A DNA stretch of 64,000 nt from Gammaproteobacteria bacterium (GTDB taxonomy: Bacteria; Pseudomonadota; Gammaproteobacteria; Ga0077536): the NCBI GenBank assembly GCA_009692365.1, contig SHZJ01000005.1, positions 57,217 through 121,216 on the forward strand. Reading direction: 5' to 3'. Each line of letters begins with the position of its first letter. Positions within the stretch are counted from its first letter, which is position 1. Shown here one piece after another: positions 15,442 to 25,402 of the stretch. Under the pieces are notes generated by a model, which saw only the letters and a list, made by a program, of their open reading frames with translations, ran no database searches and was not told where the DNA came from. A program made the translations under genes and the position numbers.

Positions 15442-16074
15442 GTGCTTAAAACAGCTCTCGCGCAGCGCTTCCGTGGGTTCCTGCCGGTCGTCATCGACAT
15501 CGAGACCGGCGGCTTCAACTCGGCTACCGATGCGATGCTGGAAATCGCCGCGGTGTTGGTGGAAGTCGATGCGACGCAGGGTTGGCACCCCACGGCGACT
15601 ATCAGCCATCACGTGAAGCCCTTCGCCGGCGCGAATCTGGAAGAAGCCGCTCTGCGCTTCAATAAGATCGACCCTTGGCATCCGTTCCGGCTGGCGGTCA
15701 GCGAATCCCACGCGCTGGAGAACATGTTCGAGCGTGTTCGCCAGTTGGTGCAGGAGCACGGCTGCTCACGGGCCATTTTAGTGGGCCATAACCCCGCCTT
15801 CGATTTATCGTTCTTACAGGCCGCCGTGGCCCGCTGTCGCACCAAGCACAACCCGTTTCACGCTTTCAGTACCTTCGATACGGCCGCGTTGGCGGGCGTC
15901 GCCTACGGGCAGACGGTGCTGTCGCGGGCGGTGGTGGCGGCCGGCATTTCTTGGCAGACCGAGGCCGCCCATTCGGCGGTTTACGATGCGCAGAAGACCG
16001 CCGAACTCTTCTGCGCGATCGTCAACCGATGGGACCGCTACCGCGCCACCGACTCGCCCCCGGACGCGGAGTGA
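15442..16074 (+). CDS. rnt: Ribonuclease T
   Basis: A 3'-5' exoribonuclease of the DEDDh family that trims tRNA and other stable RNA 3' ends. The 210 residues start at a GTG. The four acidic/histidine exonuclease residues can be followed: VVIDIETGGFN (Asp-x-Glu), LVGHNPAFDLSFL (Asp), and HSAVYDAQKTAELF (His and Asp). The region upstream contains TTAGACTATAAGG, where a -10 box may sit, but no clear -35. Convergent with the deaminase gene, whose stop is 1 bp away. Confidence 0.95.
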   Translation: MLKTALAQRFRGFLPVVIDIETGGFNSATDAMLEIAAVLVEVDATQGWHPTATISHHVKPFAGANLEEAALRFNKIDPWHPFRLAVSESHALENMFERVRQLVQEHGCSRAILVGHNPAFDLSFLQAAVARCRTKHNPFHAFSTFDTAALAGVAYGQTVLSRAVVAAGISWQTEAAHSAVYDAQKTAELFCAIVNRWDRYRATDSPPDAE

Positions 16075-16075
16075 G

Positions 16076-17392
16076 TCAGCGCGCGGCGATTTTCTCGCGC
16101 CAGCGCGCCGCCATTTCAGCGAGGCGCGGGGCGTCGATGGTGGTGAGTTCGCCGTGCTGGACGACGCGCCGCCCGGCGACCCACACGTCGGTTACCTGAT
16201 CGCGGTGACCGGCGTAAATAATTTGGGAAAGGGGGTCGTAAACCGGTTGGGCGCGGACCCCACCCAGATCGAAGGCCACCATATCGGCGCTTTTACCCGC
16301 CACCAACGAACCAATCTCCTGCTCCAGTCCTAGCGCCCGCGCCCCGTTGAGGGTCGCCATCTGGAGCGCGATATGCGCTGGTACGGCGCAGGGGTCGCCG
16401 GCCACGGCTTTCGCCAGCAGCGCGGCGGTGCGCATCTCGCCCAGCATGTCCAAGTCGTTGTTGCTGGCCGCGCCATCGGTGCCCAGCGCGCAATTCACCC
16501 CCGCTGCCAAGAGCTGCGCCAGCGGGCAGAAGCCACTGGCGAGCTTTAAATTAGACTCCGGGCAATGCACCACGCTGATGCCGGCACGCGCGATTCGCGC
16601 GATTTCTGCGGCGGTCAATTGCGTCATATGGACCGCCAGCAGCCGGTTGGACAGCAGACCCAAGCGTTCCAGGCGCGCGAGTGGCCGTTCGCCGTGGGTC
16701 GTCAGCGAGGTGGCGACTTCGTGCGCCGTTTCGTGAATGTGCATGTGCACGGGCAGGTCCAACTCTTCGGCCAGCGTTGCCACCTGGCTGAGGGCGGCAT
16801 CGTCCACGGTGTAGGGCGCGTGCGGGGCGAAGGTGGTGCGAATCAGCGGATGCCCCTTGAACCGGTCATGGACCGCCTGTCCGTTGACGAGGTATTCGCG
16901 GGTGCTGCGCGCCCAGGCGGTAGGGAAACCAATGACGATCATGCCCACGACCGCGCGGATCCCCGCTTCGATGGCCACGGCGGCCGTTTCGTCGGGGAAG
17001 AAATACATATCGTTGAAACAGGTGGTCCCACCCAGCAGCATCTCGGCGGCGGCCAGCCGGCTGCCGTCACGCACGAATTCGCGATCCGCCCAGCGGGCCT
17101 CGGCGGGCCAGATGTGCTCCTCTAGCCAAGTCTTGAGCGGCAGGTCGTCCGCCACGCCGCGCAACAGGGACATCGCCGCGTGGCAATGCCCGTTGACGAA
17201 ACCGGGGATTAGCGCGTGGTGCGGCAGCTCGACTTCCTGCGCGGCCGTGTACTCGCGGCGCGCGAGCGCGGTGGGCAGCACGGCGGCGATGCGCGCTTGG
17301 CGAATCATGACGCTGTGCTCGCTAAGCACTTCGCGCGCAGGCTCCACCGGAATGACCCAGCGTGCGTGGAGGATTTGATCGGCTTGCTGCAC
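16076..17392 (-). CDS. mtaD: 5'-methylthioadenosine/S-adenosylhomocysteine deaminase (TRZ/ATZ amidohydrolase)
   Basis: Predicted to deaminate methylthioadenosine (and possibly SAH) to methylthioinosine. From the GTG at 17392 the protein is 438 residues and begins VQQADQILHARWVIPVEP, matching family length; an ATG 90 bp earlier would add an unconserved, Arg/Phe-rich leader. The metal site is seen as GFVNGHCHAAMSLLRG, with HMHIHE, the aspartate in GTDGAASNNDLDMLGEM, and IRTTFAPHAPYTV. It is divergent from mtnA, the next-but-one enzyme of the same salvage route; the phosphorylase that links them is at about 34 kb. Start codon uncertain. Confidence 0.9.
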   Translation of the reverse strand: MQQADQILHARWVIPVEPAREVLSEHSVMIRQARIAAVLPTALARREYTAAQEVELPHHALIPGFVNGHCHAAMSLLRGVADDLPLKTWLEEHIWPAEARWADREFVRDGSRLAAAEMLLGGTTCFNDMYFFPDETAAVAIEAGIRAVVGMIVIGFPTAWARSTREYLVNGQAVHDRFKGHPLIRTTFAPHAPYTVDDAALSQVATLAEELDLPVHMHIHETAHEVATSLTTHGERPLARLERLGLLSNRLLAVHMTQLTAAEIARIARAGISVVHCPESNLKLASGFCPLAQLLAAGVNCALGTDGAASNNDLDMLGEMRTAALLAKAVAGDPCAVPAHIALQMATLNGARALGLEQEIGSLVAGKSADMVAFDLGGVRAQPVYDPLSQIIYAGHRDQVTDVWVAGRRVVQHGELTTIDAPRLAEMAARWREKIAAR

Positions 17393-17514
17393 GGTGATTG
17401 ACTGGCGTTGGGAAAAAAAATAGAGCCTTGTCGCGGCGCGCGCTTGGGCCCACCCGAACACGCTCGCTGAGTAAGGTAACATAAGGGTTTTACCCCCCGC
17501 AGCGATGATTTAAC

Positions 17515-18555
17515 GTGAAAGATACCGATATCAACCCGATCTTCTGGCAGGACAGCGCGCTGGTGTTACTCGACCAGCGCCGGCTGCCCGCCGAGGAAGT
17601 CTGGCTGCGCTGCACCCAGGTGAGCGAGGTGGTGGCAGCCATTCAGAACATGGTGGTGCGGGGCGCGCCGGCGATCGGCCTCGCCGGGGCCTACGGGATG
17701 GTGTTCGCCGCCACGGCGGCGTGGCGGCACGCGGGGGCACAATGGCGCACGGCGTGGCTGCCAGAGGTGGCCGCGTTGCGTCACGCGCGACCCACGGCCG
17801 TTAATCTGGCCTGGGCGGTGGACCTCATGGCACAACACGCGGTCGGTATTCACGGCGCACCGGCCGCGCCCCTGTTGGCGCAAGCCCAACGCATCCACGC
17901 TGAGGATCTGGCTGCCAATCACCGCATGGGGCTACTGGGCGCGGCGTTGCTCGGCCCTGCATCGCGGGTCATGACCCATTGCAACGCGGGCGCGCTGGCC
18001 ACTGCCGGACACGGCACGGCGCTGGGGGTGATCCGCGATGGGCATGCCGCGGGCAAAATCCGCGAGGTCTTTGCCACCGAAACCCGTCCCTGGCTGCAGG
18101 GCGCACGCTTGACCGCCTGGGAACTCGCCCGCGCCGGCATCCCGGTGAGGTTGATCACCGATGGCAGCGCGGCCCATGTGCTGCGCACCCAGGGCGTGAG
18201 TTGGGTCATCGTTGGCGCCGACCGCGTGGCCGCCAACGGTGATGTGGCCAATAAAATTGGCACCTACGCGTTGGCCATCGCGGCGCGGGCCCACGGCACG
18301 CGCTTTATGGTGGTCGCCCCCTGCTCCACCATCGACTTGGCCACTGCGCACGGCGAGGACATCGTCATCGAAGAGCGACCCGCCACGGAAATCACCACCA
18401 TCGGTGAACGCGCTTATGCGCCCGCCGGAGTGGGTGCTTTCAATCCGGTATTCGATGTGACGCCAGCGGCGCTGATTGACGTGCTGGTGACCGAGCGGGG
18501 CGTGCTGCATCACCCCGATCGGGGGGCGCTGGAGAGCCTATTGAGGCCGCTCTGA
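17515..18555 (+). CDS. mtnA: S-methyl-5-thioribose-1-phosphate isomerase
   Basis: Isomerises methylthioribose 1-phosphate to methylthioribulose 1-phosphate in methionine salvage. 346 residues from a GTG start. The proposed catalytic pair is present: Cys156 in MTHCNAGALATAGHGTALG and Asp236 in IVGADRVAANGDVANKIGTY. RGAPAIGLAGAYG near residue 47 is the family's sugar-phosphate motif. No Shine-Dalgarno is obvious. The 122-bp divergent gap to mtaD should contain both promoters; an eight-adenine run at 17413-17420 lies in it. Genes mtnB, mtnC and mtnD are not in this window. Confidence 0.96.
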   Translation: MKDTDINPIFWQDSALVLLDQRRLPAEEVWLRCTQVSEVVAAIQNMVVRGAPAIGLAGAYGMVFAATAAWRHAGAQWRTAWLPEVAALRHARPTAVNLAWAVDLMAQHAVGIHGAPAAPLLAQAQRIHAEDLAANHRMGLLGAALLGPASRVMTHCNAGALATAGHGTALGVIRDGHAAGKIREVFATETRPWLQGARLTAWELARAGIPVRLITDGSAAHVLRTQGVSWVIVGADRVAANGDVANKIGTYALAIAARAHGTRFMVVAPCSTIDLATAHGEDIVIEERPATEITTIGERAYAPAGVGAFNPVFDVTPAALIDVLVTERGVLHHPDRGALESLLRPL

Positions 18556-18585
18556 GGGGGCCTTGGCGGGACTTAAAGAGTGCCT

Positions 18586-18613
18586 CATAGCGTGAGTAGA
18601 GCCCCATAGCGTG
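18586..18613. repeat. Two 9-bp direct repeats upstream of gyrA
   Basis: CATAGCGTG occurs at 18586-18594 and again at 18605-18613, a 19-bp period or close to two helical turns, in the 124-bp gap before gyrA. A weak extended -10 (TGTTACACT, 18612-18620) overlaps the second copy, without a good -35. This could be a binding site for a regulator on one DNA face, or chance. No terminator is seen for mtnA. Confidence 0.35.
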
Positions 18614-18679
18614 TTACACTCCAGCGGTGTTCCCGCCCCCCTCTTTATTCTTCAAATTTAAGAGCTTATAGAGTAATCA

Positions 18680-21292
18680 ATGGTTGACTTCGCACGCCAG
18701 CTTTTTCCCGTAAACATCGAAGATGAGATGCGGCAGTCCTACATGGAATACGCCATGAGCGTCATCGTGGGACGGGCGCTCCCCGATGTCCGTGACGGCC
18801 TCAAACCGGTCCATCGGCGCGTGCTATTTGCCATGCACGAAGCGAACATCGCGTGGAATCGACCCTACGTAAAATGCGCGCGCGTGGTCGGCGAAGTCAT
18901 GGGTAAGTTTCACCCCCACGGCGATAATGCGATCTACGACACCCTCGTGCGCATGGCGCAAGATTTCTCCCTGCGCTACACGCTCATCGATGGTCAGGGT
19001 AACTTTGGTTCGGTCGATGGCGACGCCGCTGCCGCGATGCGCTACACAGAATGTCGGCTCGACCGCATCGCCTCCGAATTGCTGGCCGACATCGACCGCG
19101 AAACCGTCGATTTTGTCGACAACTACGACGGCAAGGAGCAGGAACCCACGGTACTGCCGGCGCGGATCCCCAATCTCCTGATCAACGGTTCTAGCGGTAT
19201 CGCGGTGGGCATGGCCACCAATATTCCGCCGCACAATATCGGTGAGGTCGTGGATGCCTGCTTGGCGATCATCGACGATCCGACGATCGGCATCGAAGAA
19301 TTGATGACCATCATTCCGGGGCCAGATTTTCCTACCGCCGGCGTCATCAATGGCGCTGGCGGCATCCGCGAGGCCTACCTAACCGGGCGCGGCCGGATCC
19401 TCGTGCGTGCGCGCGCCACGATCGAAAACGAGGACGGCGATGTCCCCACGATCGTGGTCACCGAACTGCCCTACCAGGTCAATAAAGCCCGCCTGCTGGA
19501 AAAAATTGCTGACTTGGTTCGGGAGAAGGTGTTAACCGGCATTAGGGACCTGCGCGACGAGTCCGACAAAGACGGCATGCGCATGGTCATCGAACTCAAG
19601 CGCAGTGAGTCGCCCGAGGTGTTGCTGAACCATCTCTACAAACATACCCAGATGCAGACGACGTTTGGCATCAATGTGGTGGCCTTGGTCGATGGGCAGC
19701 CCCGGACCCTAGACCTAAAATCGATGCTGGATTGTTTTCTCAGTCATCGCCGCGAAGTGGTCACGCGTCGCACCCTGTTTGAACTACGCAAGTCCCGCAA
19801 CCGCGCCCATATCCTCGAAGGGCTGGCAGTGGCGCTGACCAATCTCGACGACGTGCTGGCGGTCATCAGAGCCGCAGCCTCGCCGGCGGAAGCGCGCAAC
19901 GGGCTATTAGACCGAGGGTGGTCGCCGGGCATCGTGGCGTCCCTGCTAGAGCGCGCCGGCGCCCAGTCTTCGATGCCGGAAGACGTCGCCCCCGAGCGCG
20001 GCCTCAAAGCTGAGGGTTACTGGCTCTCGGAGCGCCAGGCGAAAGAAATTCTGGATATGCGCCTGCAGCGCCTCACGGGGTTAGAGCAAGAGAAAATCCT
20101 GGACGAGTACCGCGAGATCCTGATCGGCATCGATGATTTGCTCGACATTCTGAGGCGGCCCGAGCGGCTGATGGCGGTGATCCGGGGGGAATTAGTCGAA
20201 ATCCGCGCCCAGTATTCCGACCCGCGGCGCACGGAGATCAAAAAGACCCACGAAAATCTCGATGACGAAGATCTCATCAAGCAAGAAACCGTGGTGGTGA
20301 CCCTGTCGCATAAGGGGTGGGCAAAACGCCAGCTGCTGAGCGCGTATCGCACGCAGCGCCGGGGCGGCCGCGGGCGTGCCGCCGCGCCGGTCCGCGACGA
20401 AGACTTCGTCGAAAAAGTATTGGTTGCCGATACCCACGACACGCTGTTGTGTTTTTCTAATCGCGGCAAAATTTACTGGTTAAAAGTCCACAAGTTGCCG
20501 GATGCCAGCAAATTGGCGCTCGGTCGCCCGCTGGTCAACTCGCTGCCACTGGGAGCCGGCGAGCGCATCACGGCGGTGCTCCCGGTCACGGAATTCACGC
20601 CCGATTTATATGTGTTGATGGCCACCCGGCTGGGCACTGTCAAGAAGACCCCGTTGGCGGATTATTCCCATCCGCGGCCTTCCGGCATCATCGCGGTGGA
20701 TTTGGCCGACGAAGACAGCCTGATTGGCGTGGTCCTCACCGATGGGACCCGCGATGTGATGCTCGTGAGCTCTGGCGGCAAGGCGGCCCGCTTTAGCGAA
20801 GCCGAAGTCCGGCCCATGGGGCGCACCGCGCACGGTGTGCGGGGCATTCGGTTGCCGAACGGGCAAACGCTCATTGCGCTCATCCCGGTGGACACGACGC
20901 GCGAAATTCTGCTGGCGACCGAGCATGGCTATGGCAAACGCACCAAGGCCGAGGAATTCCCCACGCACGGTCGGGGCGGGCAGGGCGTTATCGCCATCCA
21001 AACCAACGCCCGGAATGGTTCCGTGATCGCGGCGGTGGCGGTCGCGCCCGACGACGAAATCATGCTGATCAGCGACCGTGGCACGCTGGTGCGCACCACC
21101 GTGGCCGAAATCTCCGTCGTAGGGCGCAACACGCAGGGCGTACGCCTCATTGCCCTCGGGGACGGTGAAAAACTAGCGGCCGTCGAGTGTGTCGCCGACG
21201 TGGGCGGCAGCGACGAGGGTGCGGGCGACGAGGGTGCGGGCGACGAGGGTGCTCCGCCAGCCGCGGACGCGGCAGACTCGGCGGACGAATGA
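18680..21292 (+). CDS. gyrA: DNA gyrase subunit A
   Basis: Breaks and rejoins DNA in the A2B2 gyrase that introduces negative supercoils. 870 residues. The winged-helix/tower part holds the catalytic tyrosine, Tyr122, in [11 protein letters not shown]. The quinolone-resistance region shows [19 protein letters not shown] with Asp at the usual second hot spot and Asn where E. coli has Ser83. The C-terminal beta-pinwheel carries the GyrA box QRRGGRG, needed for DNA wrapping, and several degenerate blade repeats. It ends in an unusual acidic Gly/Glu/Ala tail made by a 15-bp tandem repeat. serC, often next, is absent; pheA follows. Confidence 0.98.
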   Translation: MVDFARQLFPVNIEDEMRQSYMEYAMSVIVGRALPDVRDGLKPVHRRVLFAMHEANIAWNRPYVKCARVVGEVMGKFHPHGDNAIYDTLVRMAQDFSLRYTLIDGQGNFGSVDGDAAAAMRYTECRLDRIASELLADIDRETVDFVDNYDGKEQEPTVLPARIPNLLINGSSGIAVGMATNIPPHNIGEVVDACLAIIDDPTIGIEELMTIIPGPDFPTAGVINGAGGIREAYLTGRGRILVRARATIENEDGDVPTIVVTELPYQVNKARLLEKIADLVREKVLTGIRDLRDESDKDGMRMVIELKRSESPEVLLNHLYKHTQMQTTFGINVVALVDGQPRTLDLKSMLDCFLSHRREVVTRRTLFELRKSRNRAHILEGLAVALTNLDDVLAVIRAAASPAEARNGLLDRGWSPGIVASLLERAGAQSSMPEDVAPERGLKAEGYWLSERQAKEILDMRLQRLTGLEQEKILDEYREILIGIDDLLDILRRPERLMAVIRGELVEIRAQYSDPRRTEIKKTHENLDDEDLIKQETVVVTLSHKGWAKRQLLSAYRTQRRGGRGRAAAPVRDEDFVEKVLVADTHDTLLCFSNRGKIYWLKVHKLPDASKLALGRPLVNSLPLGAGERITAVLPVTEFTPDLYVLMATRLGTVKKTPLADYSHPRPSGIIAVDLADEDSLIGVVLTDGTRDVMLVSSGGKAARFSEAEVRPMGRTAHGVRGIRLPNGQTLIALIPVDTTREILLATEHGYGKRTKAEEFPTHGRGGQGVIAIQTNARNGSVIAAVAVAPDDEIMLISDRGTLVRTTVAEISVVGRNTQGVRLIALGDGEKLAAVECVADVGGSDEGAGDEGAGDEGAPPAADAADSADE
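21211..21252 (+). repeat. 15-bp tandem repeat coding the GyrA acidic tail
   Basis: CGACGAGGGTGCGGG is repeated at 21211-21225 and 21226-21240, then partly (12 bp) at 21241-21252. In frame it encodes iterated Asp-Glu-Gly-Ala-Gly in the last 30 residues of GyrA. The unit is a multiple of three, so copy-number changes would keep the frame. Confidence 0.85.
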
Positions 21293-21326
21293 GCCAGCGC
21301 GAGGCCCAGCGCGAGGGTTACCCGCG

Positions 21327-22412
21327 GTGAGCGAATTAGCCGCGCTACAGGCCGTGCGCGACGAAATCGACCGCATCGACCGCGAACTGGTCCGCGCCAT
21401 CAACCAACGGGCGCAGTGCGCCCTGGAGGTCGCGCGGATCAAGCGCGAAAGCGGTCTGGCCGGCGACTTGTATCGCGGCGAGCGCGAGGCACAGGTGCTG
21501 CGCGGGGTGCGTGAAATGAACCCCGGACCGCTCAGCGACGATGAAGTCGTGCGCCTAGTCCGAGAAATCATGTCCAGCTGTCTGGCGCTGGAACAACCTA
21601 TCTCAGTGGCCTACTTCGGGCCCGCTGGCACCTACACCCATACCGCCGCGCGCAAACATTTTGGGGGCGCCGCGGCGCTGCTGCCGCTCAAAACTATCGA
21701 GGAAGTGCTGCGCGCAGTCGGGACGCTGGCGGCCGATTTTGGGGTCGTGCCGATAGAAAATTCTTACGAAGGGTCGGTTAATCAAACGTTAGACAGCCTG
21801 CGCGACTCGCGGCTACAGGTCTGCGGCGAGGTGGTGCTGGAAGTGCACCACCAGTTGCTCACGACGCTCACCGAACTGGCCGCCGTGCGCCGTATTTATG
21901 CCCACCCGCAGGCTTTGGCGCAGTGTCGGCGTTGGCTCGATACCTATTGCCCACTCGCGGAACGGGTGCCGGCCACCAGCAACGCCGAGGGCGCGCACCG
22001 CGCAGCGAGCGAGCCGGCCGCGGCCGCTATCGCCGGCGAAATGGCGGCGAGCATCTATCAACTGCCGATCCTCGCGCGCAATATCGAAGACGACCCGGCC
22101 AATACCACGCGGTTTTTAGTGCTGGGGCGGGTCCAAATACCGCCGAGCGGTGCCGACCTCACCTCGCTGCTGTTTGTCGCGCCGAATCGCGCCGGTGCTC
22201 TGCATGATATTTTGCAAGCCTTCGCGCAGGCGCAGATCAGCATGACCCGCATAGAGTCCCGACCGCTGCGCCAGGGCCCGTGGGAATATGTTTTTTTTGT
22301 GGACATCGAGGGCCATCAGTCCGAACCGGCGGTGGCCGCAGCGTTAGCGCAGGTCGCCGAGCGCTCCTCGCAGCTGCGGATTCTGGGCTCTTACCCGCGC
22401 GCAGCGCTCTAG
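21327..22412 (+). CDS. pheA: Bifunctional chorismate mutase / prephenate dehydratase (P-protein)
   Basis: Converts chorismate to prephenate and then phenylpyruvate for phenylalanine. 361 residues from a GTG preceded by GCGAGGGTTACCC; an earlier in-frame start would run back into gyrA with an Arg-rich, unconserved leader. Domains: AroQ-type mutase (about 1-90: LQAVRDEIDRIDRELVRAIN), prephenate dehydratase (about 92-270: VAYFGPAGTYTHTAARKHFG, VPIENSYEGSVNQTLD, DDPANTTRFLVLG), and a C-terminal ACT domain (about 283-361) with the phenylalanine-binding IESRPLRQGPWEY, so feedback inhibition is expected. Start of an aromatic run with tyrA and aroA. Confidence 0.96.
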   Translation: MSELAALQAVRDEIDRIDRELVRAINQRAQCALEVARIKRESGLAGDLYRGEREAQVLRGVREMNPGPLSDDEVVRLVREIMSSCLALEQPISVAYFGPAGTYTHTAARKHFGGAAALLPLKTIEEVLRAVGTLAADFGVVPIENSYEGSVNQTLDSLRDSRLQVCGEVVLEVHHQLLTTLTELAAVRRIYAHPQALAQCRRWLDTYCPLAERVPATSNAEGAHRAASEPAAAAIAGEMAASIYQLPILARNIEDDPANTTRFLVLGRVQIPPSGADLTSLLFVAPNRAGALHDILQAFAQAQISMTRIESRPLRQGPWEYVFFVDIEGHQSEPAVAAALAQVAERSSQLRILGSYPRAAL

Positions 22413-22435
22413 CCTACGGCAAGGATTTTCCCGGC

Positions 22436-23308
22436 ATGATCGATACGCTGTGTGTCATAGGCGTTGGGTTAATTGGGGGCTCGCTCGCGCGCGCGCTGCG
22501 CGCCGCCGGCCACGTGCGGCAGATCGTCGGCTGCGGGCGCGACGCAAAAAATTTGCAGTTGGCCCTCGCCTTAGGGGTTATCGATGTGGCCTGCGCCGAT
22601 CCGGCGGAGGCGGTGGCGGACGCCGACATGGTGGTGATCGCAGTGACGCTGGGCGCCACCGCTGACATTCTCGCCCGCATCGCCCCGGCGCTGGGGCCGG
22701 ATACCGTGGTCACCGATGTAGGCAGCGCCAAGGCGTGTGTGCTCGCGGCCGCGCAGGCGACCTTGGGCGACGCACTGCCCAGATTTGTCGCCGGGCACCC
22801 CATCGCGGGAGCCGAAAAAAGTGGCGTGGAGGCCTCTAGCGCCGGCCTTTTCGAGCACCATCGCGTCATCCTGACCCCGCAAGAAAATCAATCCGAAGTG
22901 GCCTTCGCGCGGGTCCAGAGCATGTGGACGGCGACCGGCGCCCAAGTCCTGTGCATGCCGCCGGTGCTCCATGACCACGTGTTGGCAGCCACCAGCCATC
23001 TGCCCCATTTGCTGGCCTATGCGATGGTCAATTGCCTGTTGGACTTGCCTACCTCGGTCAACGTTTTTGACTATGCGGCCGGTGGCTTTCGCGACTTCAC
23101 CCGCATCGCGTCCAGCAGCCCCGCCATGTGGCGAGACATCGCCTTGGGGAACGCCCCGGCGATTATGAAGATGTGTGAGCGCTTTGAAGCCACGCTCACC
23201 GCCCTGCGAGGGGCGTTGAGCCGGGCCGACGGTGCCGCCTTGGAGCAGGCCTTCGAGCGGGCCAAGCAGGCGCGCGATAACTATCTCCAACGGAGTGCCC
23301 AGATATGA
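22436..23308 (+). CDS. tyrA: Prephenate (arogenate) dehydrogenase
   Basis: Oxidative decarboxylation toward tyrosine using NAD(P). 290 residues from ATG. The dinucleotide fold opens with LCVIGVGLIGGSLARALRAAG; GHPIAGAEKSGVEAS and the helical C-terminal domain with LAATSHLPHLLAYAM and AAGGFRDFTRIASSSP follow. It lies 23 bp after pheA, and its stop overlaps the aroA ATG (ATGA). There is no fused chorismate mutase and no ACT domain, so feedback control would differ from the E. coli T-protein. Confidence 0.95.
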   Translation: MIDTLCVIGVGLIGGSLARALRAAGHVRQIVGCGRDAKNLQLALALGVIDVACADPAEAVADADMVVIAVTLGATADILARIAPALGPDTVVTDVGSAKACVLAAAQATLGDALPRFVAGHPIAGAEKSGVEASSAGLFEHHRVILTPQENQSEVAFARVQSMWTATGAQVLCMPPVLHDHVLAATSHLPHLLAYAMVNCLLDLPTSVNVFDYAAGGFRDFTRIASSSPAMWRDIALGNAPAIMKMCERFEATLTALRGALSRADGAALEQAFERAKQARDNYLQRSAQI

Positions 23309-24609
23309 GCGACCCCGACGAATTGCTGGTCCAGCCCGGTGGCAGCCTGGGCGGAACGGTGCAGGTGCCCGGCGATAAATCCATCTCTCACCGAGCCGTC
23401 ATGCTGGGCGCGTTGGGTGATGGGGTGACGGAGATCCGTGAGTGCCTGCTGGGCGAGGACGTGCGGGCCACCATGGGCGCCTTCCGGGCGCTGGGTATTA
23501 CGATCGACGAGCACGAGGGTGGGCGATTGATCCGTGTGCACGGGCGTGGTCTGCGCGGCCTCACCGCCCCCCGCGAGGTCATCGACATGGGTAATTCCGG
23601 GACTTCCATCCGCCTGCTCACCGGGATCCTCTGCGGTCACGGCCTCGCGGCAACCCTCACCGGCGACGCCTCGCTGCGAGGACGGCCCATGCGACGGGTC
23701 ACCGATCCGCTGGCGCAGATGGGGGCCAACATCGCCACGGCGAGCAATGGCACGCCGCCCTTGGTCATTGCCGCCAACCCCGGGCTGCGGGGCATCACTT
23801 TCCCGCTCCCCGTGGCGAGCGCGCAGGTGAAATCAGCGGTCCTCCTCGCGGGTCTGTTTGCCGCGGGCGAAACCACCGTGATCGAACCGGCCCCGACGCG
23901 CGACCATACCGAGCGGATGTTGGCGGGCTGCGGCGTGGCGCTGAGCGTTGAGGGCCCACGGGTGAGCCTCGTGGGTGGCCAGCGCTTAGGCCCAAGCACC
24001 ATTACCGTGCCGGCGGACCTCTCGTCGGCGGCCTTCTTTATTGTGGGCGCCACCATCTCGCCTGACAGCGACCTGCTGCTGACCAATGTCGGCGTAAACC
24101 CTACGCGCACCGGCGTCCTGAGCGTGCTGGCGCAGATGGGCGCCCACATCGAGCGCCTGAATGAGCGCAGCATCGGCGGCGAGCCGGTGGCGGATTTGCG
24201 CGTCCGCAGCGCGGCCCTGCACGGGGTGGACGTGGACCCCGCGCTGGTCCCGCTGGCCATCGATGAGTTTCCGATTCTGTTTATTGCCGCCGCCTGCGCC
24301 CGTGGCATCACGCGGGTGCGTGGTGCGGCAGAACTCAGGCATAAAGAGAGCGACCGCATCGCCACGATGGCCGCGGGCTTGACTGCGGCCGGTCTGAGCG
24401 TGACCACCTTCGAGGACGGCATCGAAATCGAGGGCGGCCAGTTGCGGGGCGCCACCGTCGATAGTCACGGTGACCATCGCATCGCCATGGCCTTTGCGAT
24501 CGCCGCGCTGCGCGCCAGCGGCCCACTGCGCATCCGCAACGCCGCGCCCATCGCCACCTCGTTTCCGAGCTTCGTGCCCCTGGCGCGCGCAGCGGGTCTG
24601 CGGCTCTGA
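23305..24609 (+). CDS. aroA: 3-phosphoshikimate 1-carboxyvinyltransferase (EPSP synthase)
   Basis: Transfers the enolpyruvyl group of PEP to shikimate 3-phosphate. 434 residues. The PEP and shikimate-phosphate site is visible in PGDKSISHRAVMLGAL (about residue 21), IDMGNSGTSIRLL (about 95), LRGRPMRRVTDPLAQMG and the late KESDRIATMAAGL and DHRIAMAFAIAAL. The GNSGTS loop without the GNAGTA sequence is the pattern often seen in class II, glyphosate-tolerant EPSP synthases; tolerance itself is not shown. Coupled to tyrA by a 4-bp overlap; cmk follows after 14 bp. Confidence 0.97.
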   Translation: MSDPDELLVQPGGSLGGTVQVPGDKSISHRAVMLGALGDGVTEIRECLLGEDVRATMGAFRALGITIDEHEGGRLIRVHGRGLRGLTAPREVIDMGNSGTSIRLLTGILCGHGLAATLTGDASLRGRPMRRVTDPLAQMGANIATASNGTPPLVIAANPGLRGITFPLPVASAQVKSAVLLAGLFAAGETTVIEPAPTRDHTERMLAGCGVALSVEGPRVSLVGGQRLGPSTITVPADLSSAAFFIVGATISPDSDLLLTNVGVNPTRTGVLSVLAQMGAHIERLNERSIGGEPVADLRVRSAALHGVDVDPALVPLAIDEFPILFIAAACARGITRVRGAAELRHKESDRIATMAAGLTAAGLSVTTFEDGIEIEGGQLRGATVDSHGDHRIAMAFAIAALRASGPLRIRNAAPIATSFPSFVPLARAAGLRL

Positions 24610-24623
24610 ACTCGTCCATCCCC

Positions 24624-25286
24624 GTGATCAGCGTGGATGGCCCCAGCGGCACCGGTAAGGGCACGCTGGCGTTGCGTCTGGCCGAGCGTTTGGGCTGGCA
24701 TTTCTTGGACAGCGGCGCGCTCTACCGCCTAGTGGCACTGTGCGCCGGCGACGCCGGGGTGGCGCTCGACGACGAAGCGGGCGTGGCGCGCGTGGCCCAC
24801 GAACTCCCGGTGCGCTTCGAAGTTTCCGGGGGTGAGTTTCGCACGCTGCTGGAAGGGCGCGATGAGGCCGAGCGCCTGCGGACCGAAGACGCTGGCACGG
24901 CCGCCTCCGTGGTTGCTGCGCTGCCGGCTGTGCGCGCAGCGCTGCTCGAGCGCCAGCACCAATTCCGGCAACTGCCGGGCTTAGTGGCCGATGGCCGGGA
25001 TATGGGGACGGTCGTTTTTCCCGACGCGGTGCTCAAGCTATTTCTAACGGCGAGCGTCGAGGTGCGGGCCGCGCGGCGACATAAGCAGTTGAGGGGTAAA
25101 GGAATCGATGTTAGTCTCGCCGCTCTCTTGGAGGACATTCGCCGCCGCGATCAACGCGACCGACAGCGCACTATAGCGCCGCTGTTGCCAGCCCCCGACG
25201 CGGCCATCCTCGATACCACTGACCTCGGGATCAGCGCAGTGGAACATCATGTCATCGGTCTCCTGCGCGAGCGCGGGATCGCCTGA
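24624..25286 (+). CDS. cmk: Cytidylate kinase
   Basis: Phosphorylates CMP and dCMP with ATP. 220 residues from GTG, which puts the P-loop at the very N-terminus ([20 protein letters not shown]), followed by [10 protein letters not shown] (substrate site), [15 protein letters not shown] and the C-terminal lid region [15 protein letters not shown]. The aroA-cmk-rpsA order is standard for gammaproteobacteria. No better upstream start exists. Confidence 0.96.
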   Translation: MISVDGPSGTGKGTLALRLAERLGWHFLDSGALYRLVALCAGDAGVALDDEAGVARVAHELPVRFEVSGGEFRTLLEGRDEAERLRTEDAGTAASVVAALPAVRAALLERQHQFRQLPGLVADGRDMGTVVFPDAVLKLFLTASVEVRAARRHKQLRGKGIDVSLAALLEDIRRRDQRDRQRTIAPLLPAPDAAILDTTDLGISAVEHHVIGLLRERGIA

Positions 25287-25402
25287 GCAAGCGGATGCCC
25301 ATCGATTCACCCTTAACCCAAACTTCGGGTAAGGACAACGCCCAAGCGCCGGCTAACGCCGGTAGCTTTGTCCGCCCGTCGAAAAATATAAGTCAGGTAA
25401 AT

